Part shown: positions 45,389 to 55,169 of the stretch, in pieces
Position numbering within the stretch: the stretch's first letter is position 1
Layout: each line of letters opens with the position of its first letter
Translations under genes and position numbers: made by a program
The notes under the pieces: model-generated
Database searches by the model: none
The model's input: the letters and a program-made list of their open reading frames with translations, nothing else
Told to the model about the DNA's origin: nothing
Source of the DNA: Priestia taiwanensis
GTDB lineage: Bacteria > Bacillota > Bacilli > Bacillales > Bacillaceae_G
Direction: 5' to 3'
Assembly: GCF_014638355.1 (NCBI RefSeq)
Contig: NZ_BMFK01000002.1
Span: forward strand, 434,001-498,000
DNA length: 64,000 nucleotides

Positions 45389-45426
45389 AGAAACTTCCAA
45401 CCAATTGCAATTGGTTGGAAGTTTCT
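45389..45426 (-). terminator. 38-bp perfect palindrome, terminator after the ABC permease
   Basis: Two 19-base arms (AGAAACTTCCAACCAATTG and its complement) meet without a spacer. On the minus strand the palindrome is followed by TTTTTGG. It ends the ABC transporter transcript. Confidence 0.85.
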
Positions 45427-45435
45427 CTACATGTA

Positions 45436-46656
45436 TTAATTCTTCTTCATAAAGCGAACAAGGTTTTTCCACTGCCATTTTTCGCTGTAGTTCATTACTG
45501 CGTTCACATAAATACGATTTACAAAAATATTGATAATAATAATAGTTACAAACAATATCCCAAGTGAAATACTCATATCATATGCACTCATTTCGCCCAT
45601 AACAACTCGGCTTAATCCAGCAAGTGGTGATAAGAATGGCACATATGATGAAATAACCGCCATTGTCGAATTCGGGTCTCCAAGTGTACTCATTCCAATA
45701 AAGAATGCTGCCAATATTAACATTGTAGCCGGCATGACCGCTGTTGGTAAGTCTTCTGTACGGCTAACAAGTGAGCCAAGTGCAGCATATAGTATTGCAA
45801 ACAACCAATAACCTAAAATAAAGTATGCAATAAATGCAACTAGCACCAATGGGGTAACAGAAGAAAAATCAATAGCTCCACCAAATAAAGACAAGTTATC
45901 TGGATCTAACCAGCCAAGCCCCATTGCCACTCCGATTGCTATACCAATTACGGAAAATTGAAGAATACTTAAAGATAACATAGCTAATATTTTTCCGTAC
46001 ATCATATAAATTGGTTTTACCTTTGGAATTAGTACTTCCATTACGCGTGATGATTTTTCCGCTGCTACCATTGTAGCAATCCCTGGTGCAAAGGTAAGCA
46101 GAAAAATATACATTAAAATCATAAAGACATTTGCAAGTCCAAGTGTACTAGATTTATCAGCAATTGCTTCTTCCTTCATCTCCACTTGTGAGAATAATTT
46201 TGCTGCTACTTCTGGCGCAACGTTATTTTCCTTTACTGTCGTATTTATAAATTGCTGCTGCACATATACATTAGTAAGTGTCATAATTTCTCTATCAGGC
46301 AGATTATTATATACATATGTAAGTACAGGAGTACCGCTACCTTCTTCTAATACAATAACACCATCTAATTCATCTTCTTTTACTTTATCCTTCAATGATT
46401 CTAAATCAGAAGCCTTTCCATCTTTAAATGCCGCTGAAGGTACTGCTTGATTAAGTCCTTCCGTATCTACGGCATAATTAGTTGTGGTATTAATAAATAC
46501 AAAGTCTTCTTTTTCTTCTTCTCCTCCACTACTAAAGTGCATGAAGGCAAACATCCCTAATGTTAAAGCGAAAAAAATCGCCATTGTAATAAACGTTGAT
46601 TTTTTCTTTATTCCTTCAAGAAAATGATACGAGAAAACTGCTCCGAATTTACCCAT
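45436..46656 (-). CDS. ABC-2-type permease of a NatAB/YhaQP-like exporter
   Basis: A 406-residue permease with one N-terminal helix (about 18-40), a large extracellular domain (about 45-170) and six helices in the C-terminal half. This is the NatB/YhaP layout. AEKSSRVMEVLIPKVKP is the conserved ABC-2 cytosolic coupling segment. It begins one base after the ATPase gene. Export of sodium, a peptide or an antimicrobial compound is possible; the substrate is not determined by sequence. Confidence 0.88.
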   Translation of the reverse strand: MGKFGAVFSYHFLEGIKKKSTFITMAIFFALTLGMFAFMHFSSGGEEEKEDFVFINTTTNYAVDTEGLNQAVPSAAFKDGKASDLESLKDKVKEDELDGVIVLEEGSGTPVLTYVYNNLPDREIMTLTNVYVQQQFINTTVKENNVAPEVAAKLFSQVEMKEEAIADKSSTLGLANVFMILMYIFLLTFAPGIATMVAAEKSSRVMEVLIPKVKPIYMMYGKILAMLSLSILQFSVIGIAIGVAMGLGWLDPDNLSLFGGAIDFSSVTPLVLVAFIAYFILGYWLFAILYAALGSLVSRTEDLPTAVMPATMLILAAFFIGMSTLGDPNSTMAVISSYVPFLSPLAGLSRVVMGEMSAYDMSISLGILFVTIIIINIFVNRIYVNAVMNYSEKWQWKNLVRFMKKN

Positions 46657-46657
46657 C

Positions 46658-47539
46658 TTATTTCGCCCTCTCTATAAATATTTCATTCAACGTAGGTTCA
46701 AGCATTTTGAAGTAACGTAACGAAATAGAATGGTCTTGGAATGCTTGTAATATTTCTAACGCCTCTTGATCTGTTGTTACCTTTATATATAAATCTCCTA
46801 ACTTCTGCTCAAACGCAACATCTAATAACGCTAGGCACTTTTCGTTCTCTTCTGTTGCTTCAAGAATCAAATTACGGAACCCGTACTCTTGTTTTACTTC
46901 CTTTAGACTACCTTGAACAACAACATCACCATGCTTTAAGATGCAAACGTATTCACAAAATGCCTCTACTTGATCCATACGGTGACTAGAGAAAATAACT
47001 GTCTTTCCTTTTTCCATTTCCTCTTGAATAACAGATGCTAACATATTGGCGTTAACCGGATCTAGCCCACTAAACGGTTCATCTAAAATAATAAATTCCG
47101 GATTATGTAATAACGTTGCGATAATTTGAATCTTCTGCTGGTTCCCTTTCGATAGTTCTCCAGCCTTCTTATTCTTATACTCTGTAATTTGTAATCTCTC
47201 TAACCAGTAATCTATTGATTGGTCTACAGCCTTTTGCGTCATACCTTCTAACTTCCCGAAATAGCGAAGTTGATCTAAAACTGTGCTTTTTGGATATAAG
47301 CCACGTTCTTCTGGTAAATACCCAAGCGATAACTTAGCATCCTTAAAGTCTTTGCCATTCCACTGTATTTCTCCACTACTTGGCGTTAATAAACCAAGCA
47401 TCATTTTAATCGTTGTTGTCTTTCCTGCGCCATTACGTCCCAAGAGACCTAGAACACTACCCTTTGGCAATGTAATATTTAATGATTTAACAGCTTGATT
47501 GTCTCCGAAATTCTTTGCTAACTGTTTAATTTCTAACAA
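46658..47539 (-). CDS. ABC exporter ATPase (NatA/YhaQ-like)
   Basis: A 293-residue ABC ATPase with Walker A GRNGAGKTT, Q-loop LGYLPEERGLYPK, signature LSKGNQQK, Walker B FIILDEPFSGLD and switch His in SSHRMDQ. The C-terminal 70 residues are the extra domain of NatA/YhaQ proteins. Together with the permease that follows after one base it forms a heteromeric exporter. Confidence 0.92.
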   Translation of the reverse strand: MLEIKQLAKNFGDNQAVKSLNITLPKGSVLGLLGRNGAGKTTTIKMMLGLLTPSSGEIQWNGKDFKDAKLSLGYLPEERGLYPKSTVLDQLRYFGKLEGMTQKAVDQSIDYWLERLQITEYKNKKAGELSKGNQQKIQIIATLLHNPEFIILDEPFSGLDPVNANMLASVIQEEMEKGKTVIFSSHRMDQVEAFCEYVCILKHGDVVVQGSLKEVKQEYGFRNLILEATEENEKCLALLDVAFEQKLGDLYIKVTTDQEALEILQAFQDHSISLRYFKMLEPTLNEIFIERAK

Positions 47540-47693
47540 TCATTTCCCCTCCCTTTATTCTGTATGGTATTATTATACATCCAACCTCCTACTTTTTCCA
47601 TATAAAAGTTCGAAAAACAAGATAATTTGAAAGTTCTTTAAAATAGTTCTTTTGAACCTTTTAATAGGAAAAGAAAGCTACGAATGTAACTTT

Positions 47694-48005
47694 CTACTCG
47701 GCGTCTATTTTAGCTTGTACAGCTTTTAACTTTCCTTCCATCGTGCTTACTTTATCACGACGATCATCAATACGAATGTTTGTGGCTACACGTTTTGCAC
47801 CTTTTTCAAACGGCACCTCGTGTAATTCTTGAATGATTTCAAATAGAACTGGTAGTTCTCCTTCAATAAGTGTATTCATCGGTGTTAATTGATATTTCAC
47901 ACGATCTTCATGTTTCTTTAGCACGTGATGAATTTTTGCTACATATGAACTAACACTTGGAGACTCTGTTCCAACTGGAATAATTGTAATATCAGCGATT
48001 GGCAT
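47694..48005 (-). CDS. yqgV: Thiamine-binding MTH1187/YqgV-family protein
   Basis: A 103-residue ferredoxin-like protein. The start ADITIIPVGTESPSVSSYVAKI and TPMNTLIEGELPVLFEIIQELHE are the MTH1187 family blocks. Family members such as YkoF and YqgV bind thiamine or hydroxymethyl-pyrimidine. No thiamine-biosynthesis genes or TPP riboswitch are nearby. AGGAGG precedes the ATG. Confidence 0.85.
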   Translation of the reverse strand: MPIADITIIPVGTESPSVSSYVAKIHHVLKKHEDRVKYQLTPMNTLIEGELPVLFEIIQELHEVPFEKGAKRVATNIRIDDRRDKVSTMEGKLKAVQAKIDAE

Positions 48006-48352
48006 GTTACTACCTCCTATGATTCTTTCTTCATTAAGTATATCATATTCCCTCCAAATCTAATGCATCGGTATATGCTACTATCCCTGCTTCATTATTT
48101 GTACTACATCCAAGCTCATTCCACTTATCCAATTCAACTAGTTCCCTGTAAAACAGATCCTCTATATTTCAATTAATTAACACAACAAATAGTACTAATA
48201 TAGTAACCCTATCTATTATCCATACTTATATTAATTGTCATTCCCTTCCCACGTTCTTTTTCCACACTGACGGCAATTTCTCCTTTCATGAAAGAAAACT
48301 TTTCCATTTGTGCATACTAACATGGAATGCTATGTACTAGGAGGTAAGTACC
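48006..48352. other. Intergenic region between yqgV and the glycosyltransferase
   Basis: This 347-base AT-rich gap separates divergent genes. Near its right end CATACTA (48313-48319) with TGAAAG 18 bases upstream resembles a sigma-G promoter for the glycosyltransferase. AGGAGG lies just before the ATG. The left half, about 48060-48280, shows nothing I can identify. Confidence 0.4.
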
Positions 48353-49699
48353 ATGAAAAAACCACTGTTTTTATTCTTCAGTTCCTTACTTATTTGGACT
48401 ATTGGTTATATGTTCACAGAAGATGCCCTTCATTCACTTCTTATTCTAGGAAACATCTTCTTAATGCTCATTCAACTATATATGATTTGGATGGCACTCT
48501 ATAATACCGCACTCGGATATTTAGGATTACGGAAATATAAACCTCTTATCTTAACAACGCCCAAACATCGCTTTGCAGTCATTGTAGCAGCGCATAACGA
48601 AGAGAAGGTAGTCGGCAGTATCGTAAAAAATCTTCAAAAACAAGAATACCCCCAAGAACTTTATGACGTATACGTTATTTGTGATAATTGTACAGATAAA
48701 ACGGCTGCCGTTGTACGTAGCCATGGTGGGAATGCAATGGAACGCTTTGATACAACAAAACGTGGAAAAGGCTTTGCCCTTGAATGGATGTTCACAAAAC
48801 TATGGGAAATGGAAGCCGGTGGAACTAGGTATGATGCAGTAGTTGTATTCGATGCCGATAATATTGTTTCCCGTAATTTCTTACATGTAATGAATACGAA
48901 GATGGATGAAGGATTTGAAGTTGTTCAAGGTTATTTAGATTCAAAAAATCCGGAAGATACATGGGTAACAAAGTCGTATTCATTTGCTTATTGGTCAACG
49001 AATCGTATTTATCAATTAGGTCGTGATAACCTTGGACTAAGCGCTCAGCTAGGTGGTACAGGCCTACTTGTCGCAACAAATGTGCTAAAAAAAATTGGCT
49101 GGAACGCAACTTCATTAACAGAGGATTTAGAGTTCACGCAACGTTATATTATCGAAACCGGACGACGCATCGGATGGGCACATGAAGCTATTACGTACGA
49201 TGAGAAACCGCTTGGCTTACTCGCAAGCTTAAAGCAACGAGTTCGTTGGATGGCTGGTCATTCTGATTGCACCATGCGCTACACACTGCCACTCCTAAAG
49301 CAATTTGTTAAAACACGTAGCTTAATCCCTTTCGATTCTGTGATGTACTTAATTGGGCCAGCTCGTTTCATTTTAATTTTATTCTTTATGCTCTTTTCTC
49401 TTCTATCTTTCTTGAAACTTGCTGATATTTATACACCACTTGATAGTATATTGGAAGGACTGACATTGCTACATCCTGCAGTGTATATCACTGTTTTCGC
49501 ATGCTATTTCTCCCTCCCATTACTTGCAATTATTTTAGAGAAAAAGGCATCGAAATTGCATTGGTTCTTCTTCTCTTATTTATTTGGTTTCACGTGGATT
49601 CCGGTTACACTTATGGGATTCATTAAACGAAAAAACAGAGTATGGTCTCATACTGAACATGTACGCAATGTGGATGAAGATGATTTAGAAAATATTTAA
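48353..49699 (+). CDS. Family 2 membrane glycosyltransferase
   Basis: A 448-residue processive-type GT2 enzyme. An N-terminal pair of helices (about 1-45) is followed by the catalytic domain with AHNEEKVVGSI, the UDP-binding DADN in VVVFDADNIVS, TEDLEF, and QRVRWMAGH (the QxxRW motif of polysaccharide synthases). Three C-terminal helices (about 330-435) form the transmembrane channel. The product is unknown; cellulose-like or poly-N-acetylglucosamine-like polymers are typical. The gene stands alone, and a sigma-G-like element upstream hints at forespore expression, which is inference only. Confidence 0.9.
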   Translation: MKKPLFLFFSSLLIWTIGYMFTEDALHSLLILGNIFLMLIQLYMIWMALYNTALGYLGLRKYKPLILTTPKHRFAVIVAAHNEEKVVGSIVKNLQKQEYPQELYDVYVICDNCTDKTAAVVRSHGGNAMERFDTTKRGKGFALEWMFTKLWEMEAGGTRYDAVVVFDADNIVSRNFLHVMNTKMDEGFEVVQGYLDSKNPEDTWVTKSYSFAYWSTNRIYQLGRDNLGLSAQLGGTGLLVATNVLKKIGWNATSLTEDLEFTQRYIIETGRRIGWAHEAITYDEKPLGLLASLKQRVRWMAGHSDCTMRYTLPLLKQFVKTRSLIPFDSVMYLIGPARFILILFFMLFSLLSFLKLADIYTPLDSILEGLTLLHPAVYITVFACYFSLPLLAIILEKKASKLHWFFFSYLFGFTWIPVTLMGFIKRKNRVWSHTEHVRNVDEDDLENI

Positions 49700-49708
49700 A
49701 CTAACACA

Positions 49709-49759
49709 AAAATAACCATCTATAGATGCACATAATACGTCATTTACAGATGGTTATTT
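49709..49759. terminator. Bidirectional terminator after the glycosyltransferase
   Basis: AAATAACCATCT pairs with AGATGGTTATTT over a 26-base loop, with A- and T-rich ends, between converging genes. Confidence 0.7.
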
Positions 49760-49801
49760 CTTTGTCATCAATTATTCTCTTTGAATTAAAAACCTATTAT
49801 C

Positions 49802-50659
49802 CTAATCAATACAATGTCTCGCACATTTATTTTGTGGGTATAGTCTATTCGCACGACTTCGATTACACCTACGTGTACAACCACACGAGCAAGTTGAACG
49901 TGTCTTTTTATGTTGTTTCGTCTTTGTTGTTGTCTCCACTTGCTTTTCTGATTGATCTGTTGTTTTAGATGGAATAAGTTGCTCAATTCGCTTTGTACGA
50001 GGATTCACTATATTCTTTTCAGCAGGTTTAACGAATTGATTACTCTGCTCTTTCTCTTGGCCCGTTTCCTTTTTTGGCGATGGTCTAGTAAGTTGATCAA
50101 TTCGTTTTTTCACTACATTCGTTTCTTGCTTTCCTACTAACTTGGCTAATTGTTCAACCCGTTTTTTCGCACGATCTATTACTTTTTTTTCGGGTACTTC
50201 GATTTGTTCTATTGTTTCTTCCAGCTCGTTTATTGAACTAATTTCTTCTGTTTGTATAGATTCTTCACTTTGTATTGTTTCTTCTATAGACTCCGCTTCC
50301 ATTACGGAACTTACGTCTTCTAATAAATTTTCTTCCGATGATTTCCCCTCTTCTACCGGAATTACTTCTTCCTCTAGTACATCTGTCGACGGTTCTATCT
50401 CTTCTTCCAAATTACCTACTTCCTCGGATTGTACCTCTGTCGATTGTTCCTCTCCTGCTTCGTTAACTGCTTCTTTTGACGTTACCTCTATCGATTCTTC
50501 TACGACACTAACTACTTCTTCCTTCTTAATCTGTGGAACAACTACTTTTACTTTTGGCAATCCAATCTTTTCCCAATCATCAGGAAGTGTATACGTTATT
50601 TCCTGCTCTTCTCCCGCATGTATTAAGTAATCTCCCGTTTCCTCCTCATCATGGAACAT
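49802..50659 (-). CDS. Uncharacterised acidic protein with Cys-rich tail
   Basis: A 285-residue low-complexity protein. Residues about 50-155 are strongly acidic (many Glu and Ser). Residues about 155-245 contain repeats of a KKRVEQL / KKRIDQL / TKRIEQL type, with Lys-rich linkers. The last 30 residues hold six cysteines with spacing CxCxC...C...C...C plus many Arg. No signal peptide or membrane helix. The architecture resembles spore-coat or exosporium proteins that cross-link through cysteine, which is inference. AGGTG lies 11 bases before the ATG. I recognise no family. Confidence 0.75.
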   Translation of the reverse strand: MFHDEEETGDYLIHAGEEQEITYTLPDDWEKIGLPKVKVVVPQIKKEEVVSVVEESIEVTSKEAVNEAGEEQSTEVQSEEVGNLEEEIEPSTDVLEEEVIPVEEGKSSEENLLEDVSSVMEAESIEETIQSEESIQTEEISSINELEETIEQIEVPEKKVIDRAKKRVEQLAKLVGKQETNVVKKRIDQLTRPSPKKETGQEKEQSNQFVKPAEKNIVNPRTKRIEQLIPSKTTDQSEKQVETTTKTKQHKKTRSTCSCGCTRRCNRSRANRLYPQNKCARHCID

Positions 50660-50808
50660 ATGCGATTCGACACCTCACTTTTTACAAATAGGAATGTTTC
50701 TTATGAATAAAACACCTAATCGCAATATATGAGGGCTAAAGATGATGTGTGTATAACTACCAGTGCCTAAAAAATAATGGAATAGCCCTTATATCTCTAT
50801 TATATGGA

Positions 50809-51183
50809 TTAAACAATTGTCTCAGAGGTGATACGTAAGAAATATCCATCCGGATCAATTATGTTAAATCCACTCATGCCCCAAGAATAATCTTCAATCT
50901 CTGTTTCAATTGAATACTTATTAGCCACACATCGCTTATACACCTCTTCTAAGGAGCTTACAGCAATAATTATTTCTAGTCCGTTACCTTTTCCATGCCT
51001 ATTAAAATAATGCGTTTCATCTAAACTAGATCGTAACCCTATTAATAATGAAAAACAATCATGATTAAATCTACCAAACTGCTCGCTCCGCCTATATAAC
51101 TTCAAACCAATGATATGTTCATAAAAGGATAATGACTTTTCAATATCTTCTACGTACAGTTTTATACGAAAACGTGGCTCCAT
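50809..51183 (-). CDS. VOC (glyoxalase/bleomycin-resistance) superfamily protein
   Basis: A 124-residue beta-alpha-beta-beta-beta protein. The start RFRIKLYVEDIEKSLSFYEHIIGLKL and the end GFNIIDPDGYFLRI are the usual VOC motifs. Possible metal residues are His51 of the FNRHG area and Glu late in the fold, but they are not certain. Reaction unknown. It lies downstream of leuS in the same direction but with leuS's terminator between. Confidence 0.85.
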   Translation of the reverse strand: MEPRFRIKLYVEDIEKSLSFYEHIIGLKLYRRSEQFGRFNHDCFSLLIGLRSSLDETHYFNRHGKGNGLEIIIAVSSLEEVYKRCVANKYSIETEIEDYSWGMSGFNIIDPDGYFLRITSETIV

Positions 51184-51219
51184 AATGATTTCCTCCCGAT
51201 TGTATTAGTAGTTCATACA

Positions 51220-51263
51220 CAAAAAAGCTACATCGCTCTTTTTCAAGAAACGATGTAGCTTTT
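51220..51263 (-). terminator. Intrinsic terminator after leuS
   Basis: On the minus strand AAAAGCTACATCG pairs with CGATGTAGCTTTT across a 16-base loop and is followed by TTGTGT. Confidence 0.82.
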
Positions 51264-51282
51264 CCTCTTTATAACGATGAAA

Positions 51283-53700
51283 TTAGTTTGCTACGATGTT
51301 AATTAATTTTCCTGGCACAGCAATTACTTTGCGAACTGTCTTGCCTTCGATTTGCTCTTTTACTAAATCGTTCGCTAATGCTACTTCTTCTAATTGCTCA
51401 CGTGTGATGTCTTTTGCAACGTTCATTTTCGCTTTTACTTTACCGTTAATTTGAACAACGATTTCTACTTCAGCTTCTACAAGCTTCGATTCGTCAAATG
51501 TCGGCCATGCTGCATATGTGATTGATTCACTGTGGCCTAACTTCGCCCATAACTCTTCTCCAATATGCGGTGCAATTGGTGCTAATAACTTCACGAATCC
51601 TTCTACATATTCTTGCGGAAGTACGTCTTGCTTGTATGCATCATTCATGAATACCATCATTTGTGAAATTGCTGTGTTGAAACGTAAACCTTCGAAGTCT
51701 TCCGTTACTTTCTTCACTGTTTGGTGGAATACTTTCTCTAATGCTTTGTTTTCTGCACCTACAACAACTTTTTCGCTTAATTCACTGTTTTCACCTACGA
51801 ATAAACGCCATACACGGTCTAAGAAACGACGAGATCCGTCTAATCCATTTGTTGACCAAGCGATAGAAGCATCTAAAGGTCCCATGAACATTTCGTATAA
51901 ACGAAGTGTATCTGCACCGTGTGATTCTACGATATCATCCGGGTTAACAACGTTACCTTTTGATTTACTCATCTTCTCGTTGTTTTCCCCTAAGATCATT
52001 CCTTGGTTGTATAACTTTTGGAATGGTTCTTTCGTTGGCACTACTCCGATATCGTATAAGAACTTATGCCAGAAGCGTGCATATAATAAGTGAAGAACAG
52101 CATGCTCTGCACCACCGATATATAAGTCAACCGGTAACCATTGTTTTAACTTCTCTGGATCTGCAAGTGCTTCACTATTGTTTGGATCGATGTAACGTAA
52201 GAAGTACCAGCAAGAACCGCCCCATTGTGGCATTGTGTTCGTTTCACGGCGACCTTTCTTACCTGTTACTGGATCTACAACATTTACCCACTCTTCGATG
52301 TTTGCAAGTGGTGATTCACCAGTACCTGAAGGACGAATGTCCGTTGTCTTCGGTAACTCTAATGGTAATTGCTCTTCTGGTACAGCTGTCATTGTACCAT
52401 CTTCCCAATGGATAATTGGGATTGGCTCACCCCAGTAACGTTGACGACTGAATAACCAATCACGAATACGGTATGTGATTTTTTGCTCACCGATACCTTT
52501 TTCTTGTAACCATTCGTTCATTTTCTTAATTGCGTCTTCTTTGTTTAAACCATTTAAGAAGTTAGAGTTTACATGCTCTCCGTCACCAGCGTACGCTTCT
52601 TTTTCAACATCTCCACCAGCTACTACTTCTTTAATTGGTAAATCGAATTTCTTCGCAAACTCATAGTCACGCTCATCATGTGCTGGAACAGCCATGATTG
52701 CACCTGTACCGTAGCTTGCTAATACGTAGTCTGCAATCCAGATTGGCATTTTTTCGCCATTAGCTGGGTTAATTGCATATGCACCTGTGAAGATACCTGT
52801 CTTTTCTTTTGAAAGCTCTGTACGCTCTAAGTCTGATTTTGTTTGAATTGCATCTACATACGCTTCTACTGCTTCTTTTTTTTCTGATGTTGTAATCTTT
52901 GCTACTAACTCATGTTCTGGAGCTAATACTGCATATGTTGCACCGAATAATGTATCTGGACGTGTTGTGAATACTGTAAAGATAGCATCATGTCCGTCGA
53001 TTACGAAGTTTACTTCTGCACCTTCCGAACGACCGATCCAGTTACGTTGCATTTCTTTTAAGCTTTCTGGCCAATCTAATTCTTCTAGGTCTTCTAATAA
53101 GCGGTCTGCGTATTCTGTAATTTTTAAGATCCACTGACGCATCGGTTTACGAATAACAGGGTGTCCACCACGCTCAGATTTACCGTCAATTACTTCTTCG
53201 TTCGCTAATACTGTTCCTAAAGCTGGGCACCAGTTAACTGGTACTTCGTCCATAAACGCTAAGCCTTTTTCGAACATTTTCGTGAAGATCCATTGTGTCC
53301 ACTTGTAGTAGTTCGGATCTGTTGTATTAATTTCGCGATCCCAGTCATAAGAGAATCCTAGCGCCTTAATTTGACGACGGAATGTGTTAATATTTTGCTC
53401 TGTGAATTCCGCAGGGTCGTTACCTGTATCTAATGCGTATTGCTCTGCTGGAAGACCAAATGCATCCCATCCCATTGGATGTAATACGTTGTATCCTTGC
53501 ATACGCTTCATGCGTGATACGATATCTGTCGCTGTATAGCCTTCTGGATGACCTACGTGTAAGCCAGCTCCAGACGGATAAGGGAACATATCTAATGCAT
53601 AAAACTTCGGACGATCCTTATCTTCTGTTGTTTTGAATGATTTGTTTTCTTCCCAATATTGCTGCCACTTTGTCTCAATATCTCGATGGTTATAGTTCAT
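51283..53700 (-). CDS. leuS: Leucyl-tRNA synthetase
   Basis: An 805-residue class I synthetase that charges tRNA-Leu. HIGH-type motif [13 protein letters not shown], connective peptide 1 editing domain (about 220-420), [10 protein letters not shown] and the C-terminal LeuS domain are all visible. The open frame extends to 53826, but translation must begin at ATG 53700 because the upstream part is the T-box terminator; AGAGG is 11 bases before it. Expression is expected to rise when tRNA-Leu is uncharged, through the leader T-box. Confidence 0.96.
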   Translation of the reverse strand: MNYNHRDIETKWQQYWEENKSFKTTEDKDRPKFYALDMFPYPSGAGLHVGHPEGYTATDIVSRMKRMQGYNVLHPMGWDAFGLPAEQYALDTGNDPAEFTEQNINTFRRQIKALGFSYDWDREINTTDPNYYKWTQWIFTKMFEKGLAFMDEVPVNWCPALGTVLANEEVIDGKSERGGHPVIRKPMRQWILKITEYADRLLEDLEELDWPESLKEMQRNWIGRSEGAEVNFVIDGHDAIFTVFTTRPDTLFGATYAVLAPEHELVAKITTSEKKEAVEAYVDAIQTKSDLERTELSKEKTGIFTGAYAINPANGEKMPIWIADYVLASYGTGAIMAVPAHDERDYEFAKKFDLPIKEVVAGGDVEKEAYAGDGEHVNSNFLNGLNKEDAIKKMNEWLQEKGIGEQKITYRIRDWLFSRQRYWGEPIPIIHWEDGTMTAVPEEQLPLELPKTTDIRPSGTGESPLANIEEWVNVVDPVTGKKGRRETNTMPQWGGSCWYFLRYIDPNNSEALADPEKLKQWLPVDLYIGGAEHAVLHLLYARFWHKFLYDIGVVPTKEPFQKLYNQGMILGENNEKMSKSKGNVVNPDDIVESHGADTLRLYEMFMGPLDASIAWSTNGLDGSRRFLDRVWRLFVGENSELSEKVVVGAENKALEKVFHQTVKKVTEDFEGLRFNTAISQMMVFMNDAYKQDVLPQEYVEGFVKLLAPIAPHIGEELWAKLGHSESITYAAWPTFDESKLVEAEVEIVVQINGKVKAKMNVAKDITREQLEEVALANDLVKEQIEGKTVRKVIAVPGKLINIVAN

Positions 53701-53741
53701 CAATTTCACAACCTCTCTTTTATGTGAATCTTTCAATAAAA

Positions 53742-53985
53742 TAAAAAAACCTCTCATCCCTATAAAAAGGGACGAGAGGATTATATATCTTCCCGCGGTA
53801 CCACCCAACTTAATGTGTATGCACATTCGCTTGAAATCCGTAACGTGGACAAACGATAACGACTACTATAAGTTCACCGTTATAACTCCAAGGCGAGTTC
53901 ATGAATGTTCTGCATTGACTCGCACCACCCGTCAACTCTCTTTAGCATCACTACTTCATTACTATTCCTTTTCACAGTTACATAT
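53742..53985 (-). ncRNA. T-box leader of leuS
   Basis: The minus-strand leader contains the conserved T-box TGGTACCGCGG (within 53791-53806), a terminator stem CCTCTC...GAGAGG followed by seven T (53742-53779), and a stem I apical region with GAGAGTTGACGGGTGGTGCGAG. The specifier loop reads GAACTCGCC, where CTC (53895-53897) is a leucine codon, which matches the downstream gene. The 5' limit is approximate. Confidence 0.9.
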
Positions 53986-54050
53986 ATGATTAGTTAGAGT
54001 ATATTCTAATCTATTCTATTCTGTTCGTCAATTGTTAACAAAATGTTTCC

Positions 54051-55169
54051 TTACGGTAATAAGCCTGTTGTGAATAACTGTATGTCAGCATTCACTTTAA
54101 TCTCCGCCTTCGAAAGTTCTTCGCCCCAATTGTCCTCTACTTTTTTCCACTCATTATATTCATACGCTTTCGCATACTGGCCTAAACCAATCGGGTCGAC
54201 TTTTCCTTCTTGGAATTTCTCTACCACTTTTTTCAACTCTTTATCTAATTCTTGTGTTATTTGTTTGTTTAATACCTCTGCTTCTTCCCCTAACTTTGAT
54301 ATATCTTTATTTAGCCTCATTTTTGTTTGCTCAATTAAATCTGCGTGTAAATGTACATTAATCGTATAAACAAACTTCCCGCCAGTGTAAGATACATCAA
54401 TATCTCTCTTTAAGTCTGTCACTAATAAAGAAACGTTATTTTTTTGTTTCGCATCTTCATCTGGCAATGCTAAGCTAATGGACATTGCACCTTTTTCCCG
54501 TGGTAAACGGAGTAAATTCAAGAGATTATTTTCTTTTAATGATAGCCTTACTTTCGGTTGACCACTTTCGTTAAGAAGTGCTGTCCCTTGAAATTCTAAT
54601 TTCTCCCCTACCTTTTTAATAACAGGCAACGTCGCTGTAATTCCTTTATCATTCGCTATATTACTGAATGTACGAACTGGTGCAGGAATAAATGTATTAT
54701 TCGTTTGCATACTACGAATAATTTCCATTAAATATGTTGCTAGAATCAGCTTATCCTTTAATTTCACATTTAATACTTCGTCCATTCCTCCCTCAATAAT
54801 AACAAGCTCTGCATTATTAGAGGATTTCGGGTCTCGTTGATACAAATCGATTTCTTTAAACCATTCTTTTTGCTGCGTTACCTTTTCTCCAATTAAAATA
54901 ACTTCCGTCTTCCCATTAGAGGTAATTCCGCTAATCTTCGCATTAATATACTTGAACGCATCTCGCAAAGATGTTGCTTTCACTGTTTCTTCGGATGTTT
55001 TTTTCGGTGCACCTTTTTCAAATGAAGGGGCGCTAATGCTAACTAATAAATTACCTTTATCATCATAATCAACACCTAATACTAAGAAAAGCGTCACTTT
55101 CTCGATTGGTACACGGTCACTACATGCCACTAAAAAAAGGCAGCAGAACATGATGAATATTCGTTTCAT
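54051..55169 (-). CDS. GerC-type germination lipoprotein
   Basis: A 372-residue lipoprotein of the Ger(x)C family. Lipobox LVACS (Cys16) follows a short signal peptide. The three GerC domains are helical/beta mixed, with conserved GVDYDDKG near residue 32 and VILIGEKV. It is the third subunit of a spore inner-membrane germinant receptor. The start overlaps the GerB stop by four bases. Confidence 0.92.
   Translation of the reverse strand: MKRIFIMFCCLFLVACSDRVPIEKVTLFLVLGVDYDDKGNLLVSISAPSFEKGAPKKTSEETVKATSLRDAFKYINAKISGITSNGKTEVILIGEKVTQQKEWFKEIDLYQRDPKSSNNAELVIIEGGMDEVLNVKLKDKLILATYLMEIIRSMQTNNTFIPAPVRTFSNIANDKGITATLPVIKKVGEKLEFQGTALLNESGQPKVRLSLKENNLLNLLRLPREKGAMSISLALPDEDAKQKNNVSLLVTDLKRDIDVSYTGGKFVYTINVHLHADLIEQTKMRLNKDISKLGEEAEVLNKQITQELDKELKKVVEKFQEGKVDPIGLGQYAKAYEYNEWKKVEDNWGEELSKAEIKVNADIQLFTTGLLP

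Noticed and set aside
50142..50630. Plus-strand Ser/Thr-rich frame opposite the acidic protein
   Set aside because: Complement of Glu/Ser codons; no start context.
53701..53826. Longer leuS N-terminus from 53826
   Set aside because: This segment is the T-box terminator and leader; family N-terminus begins at 53700.
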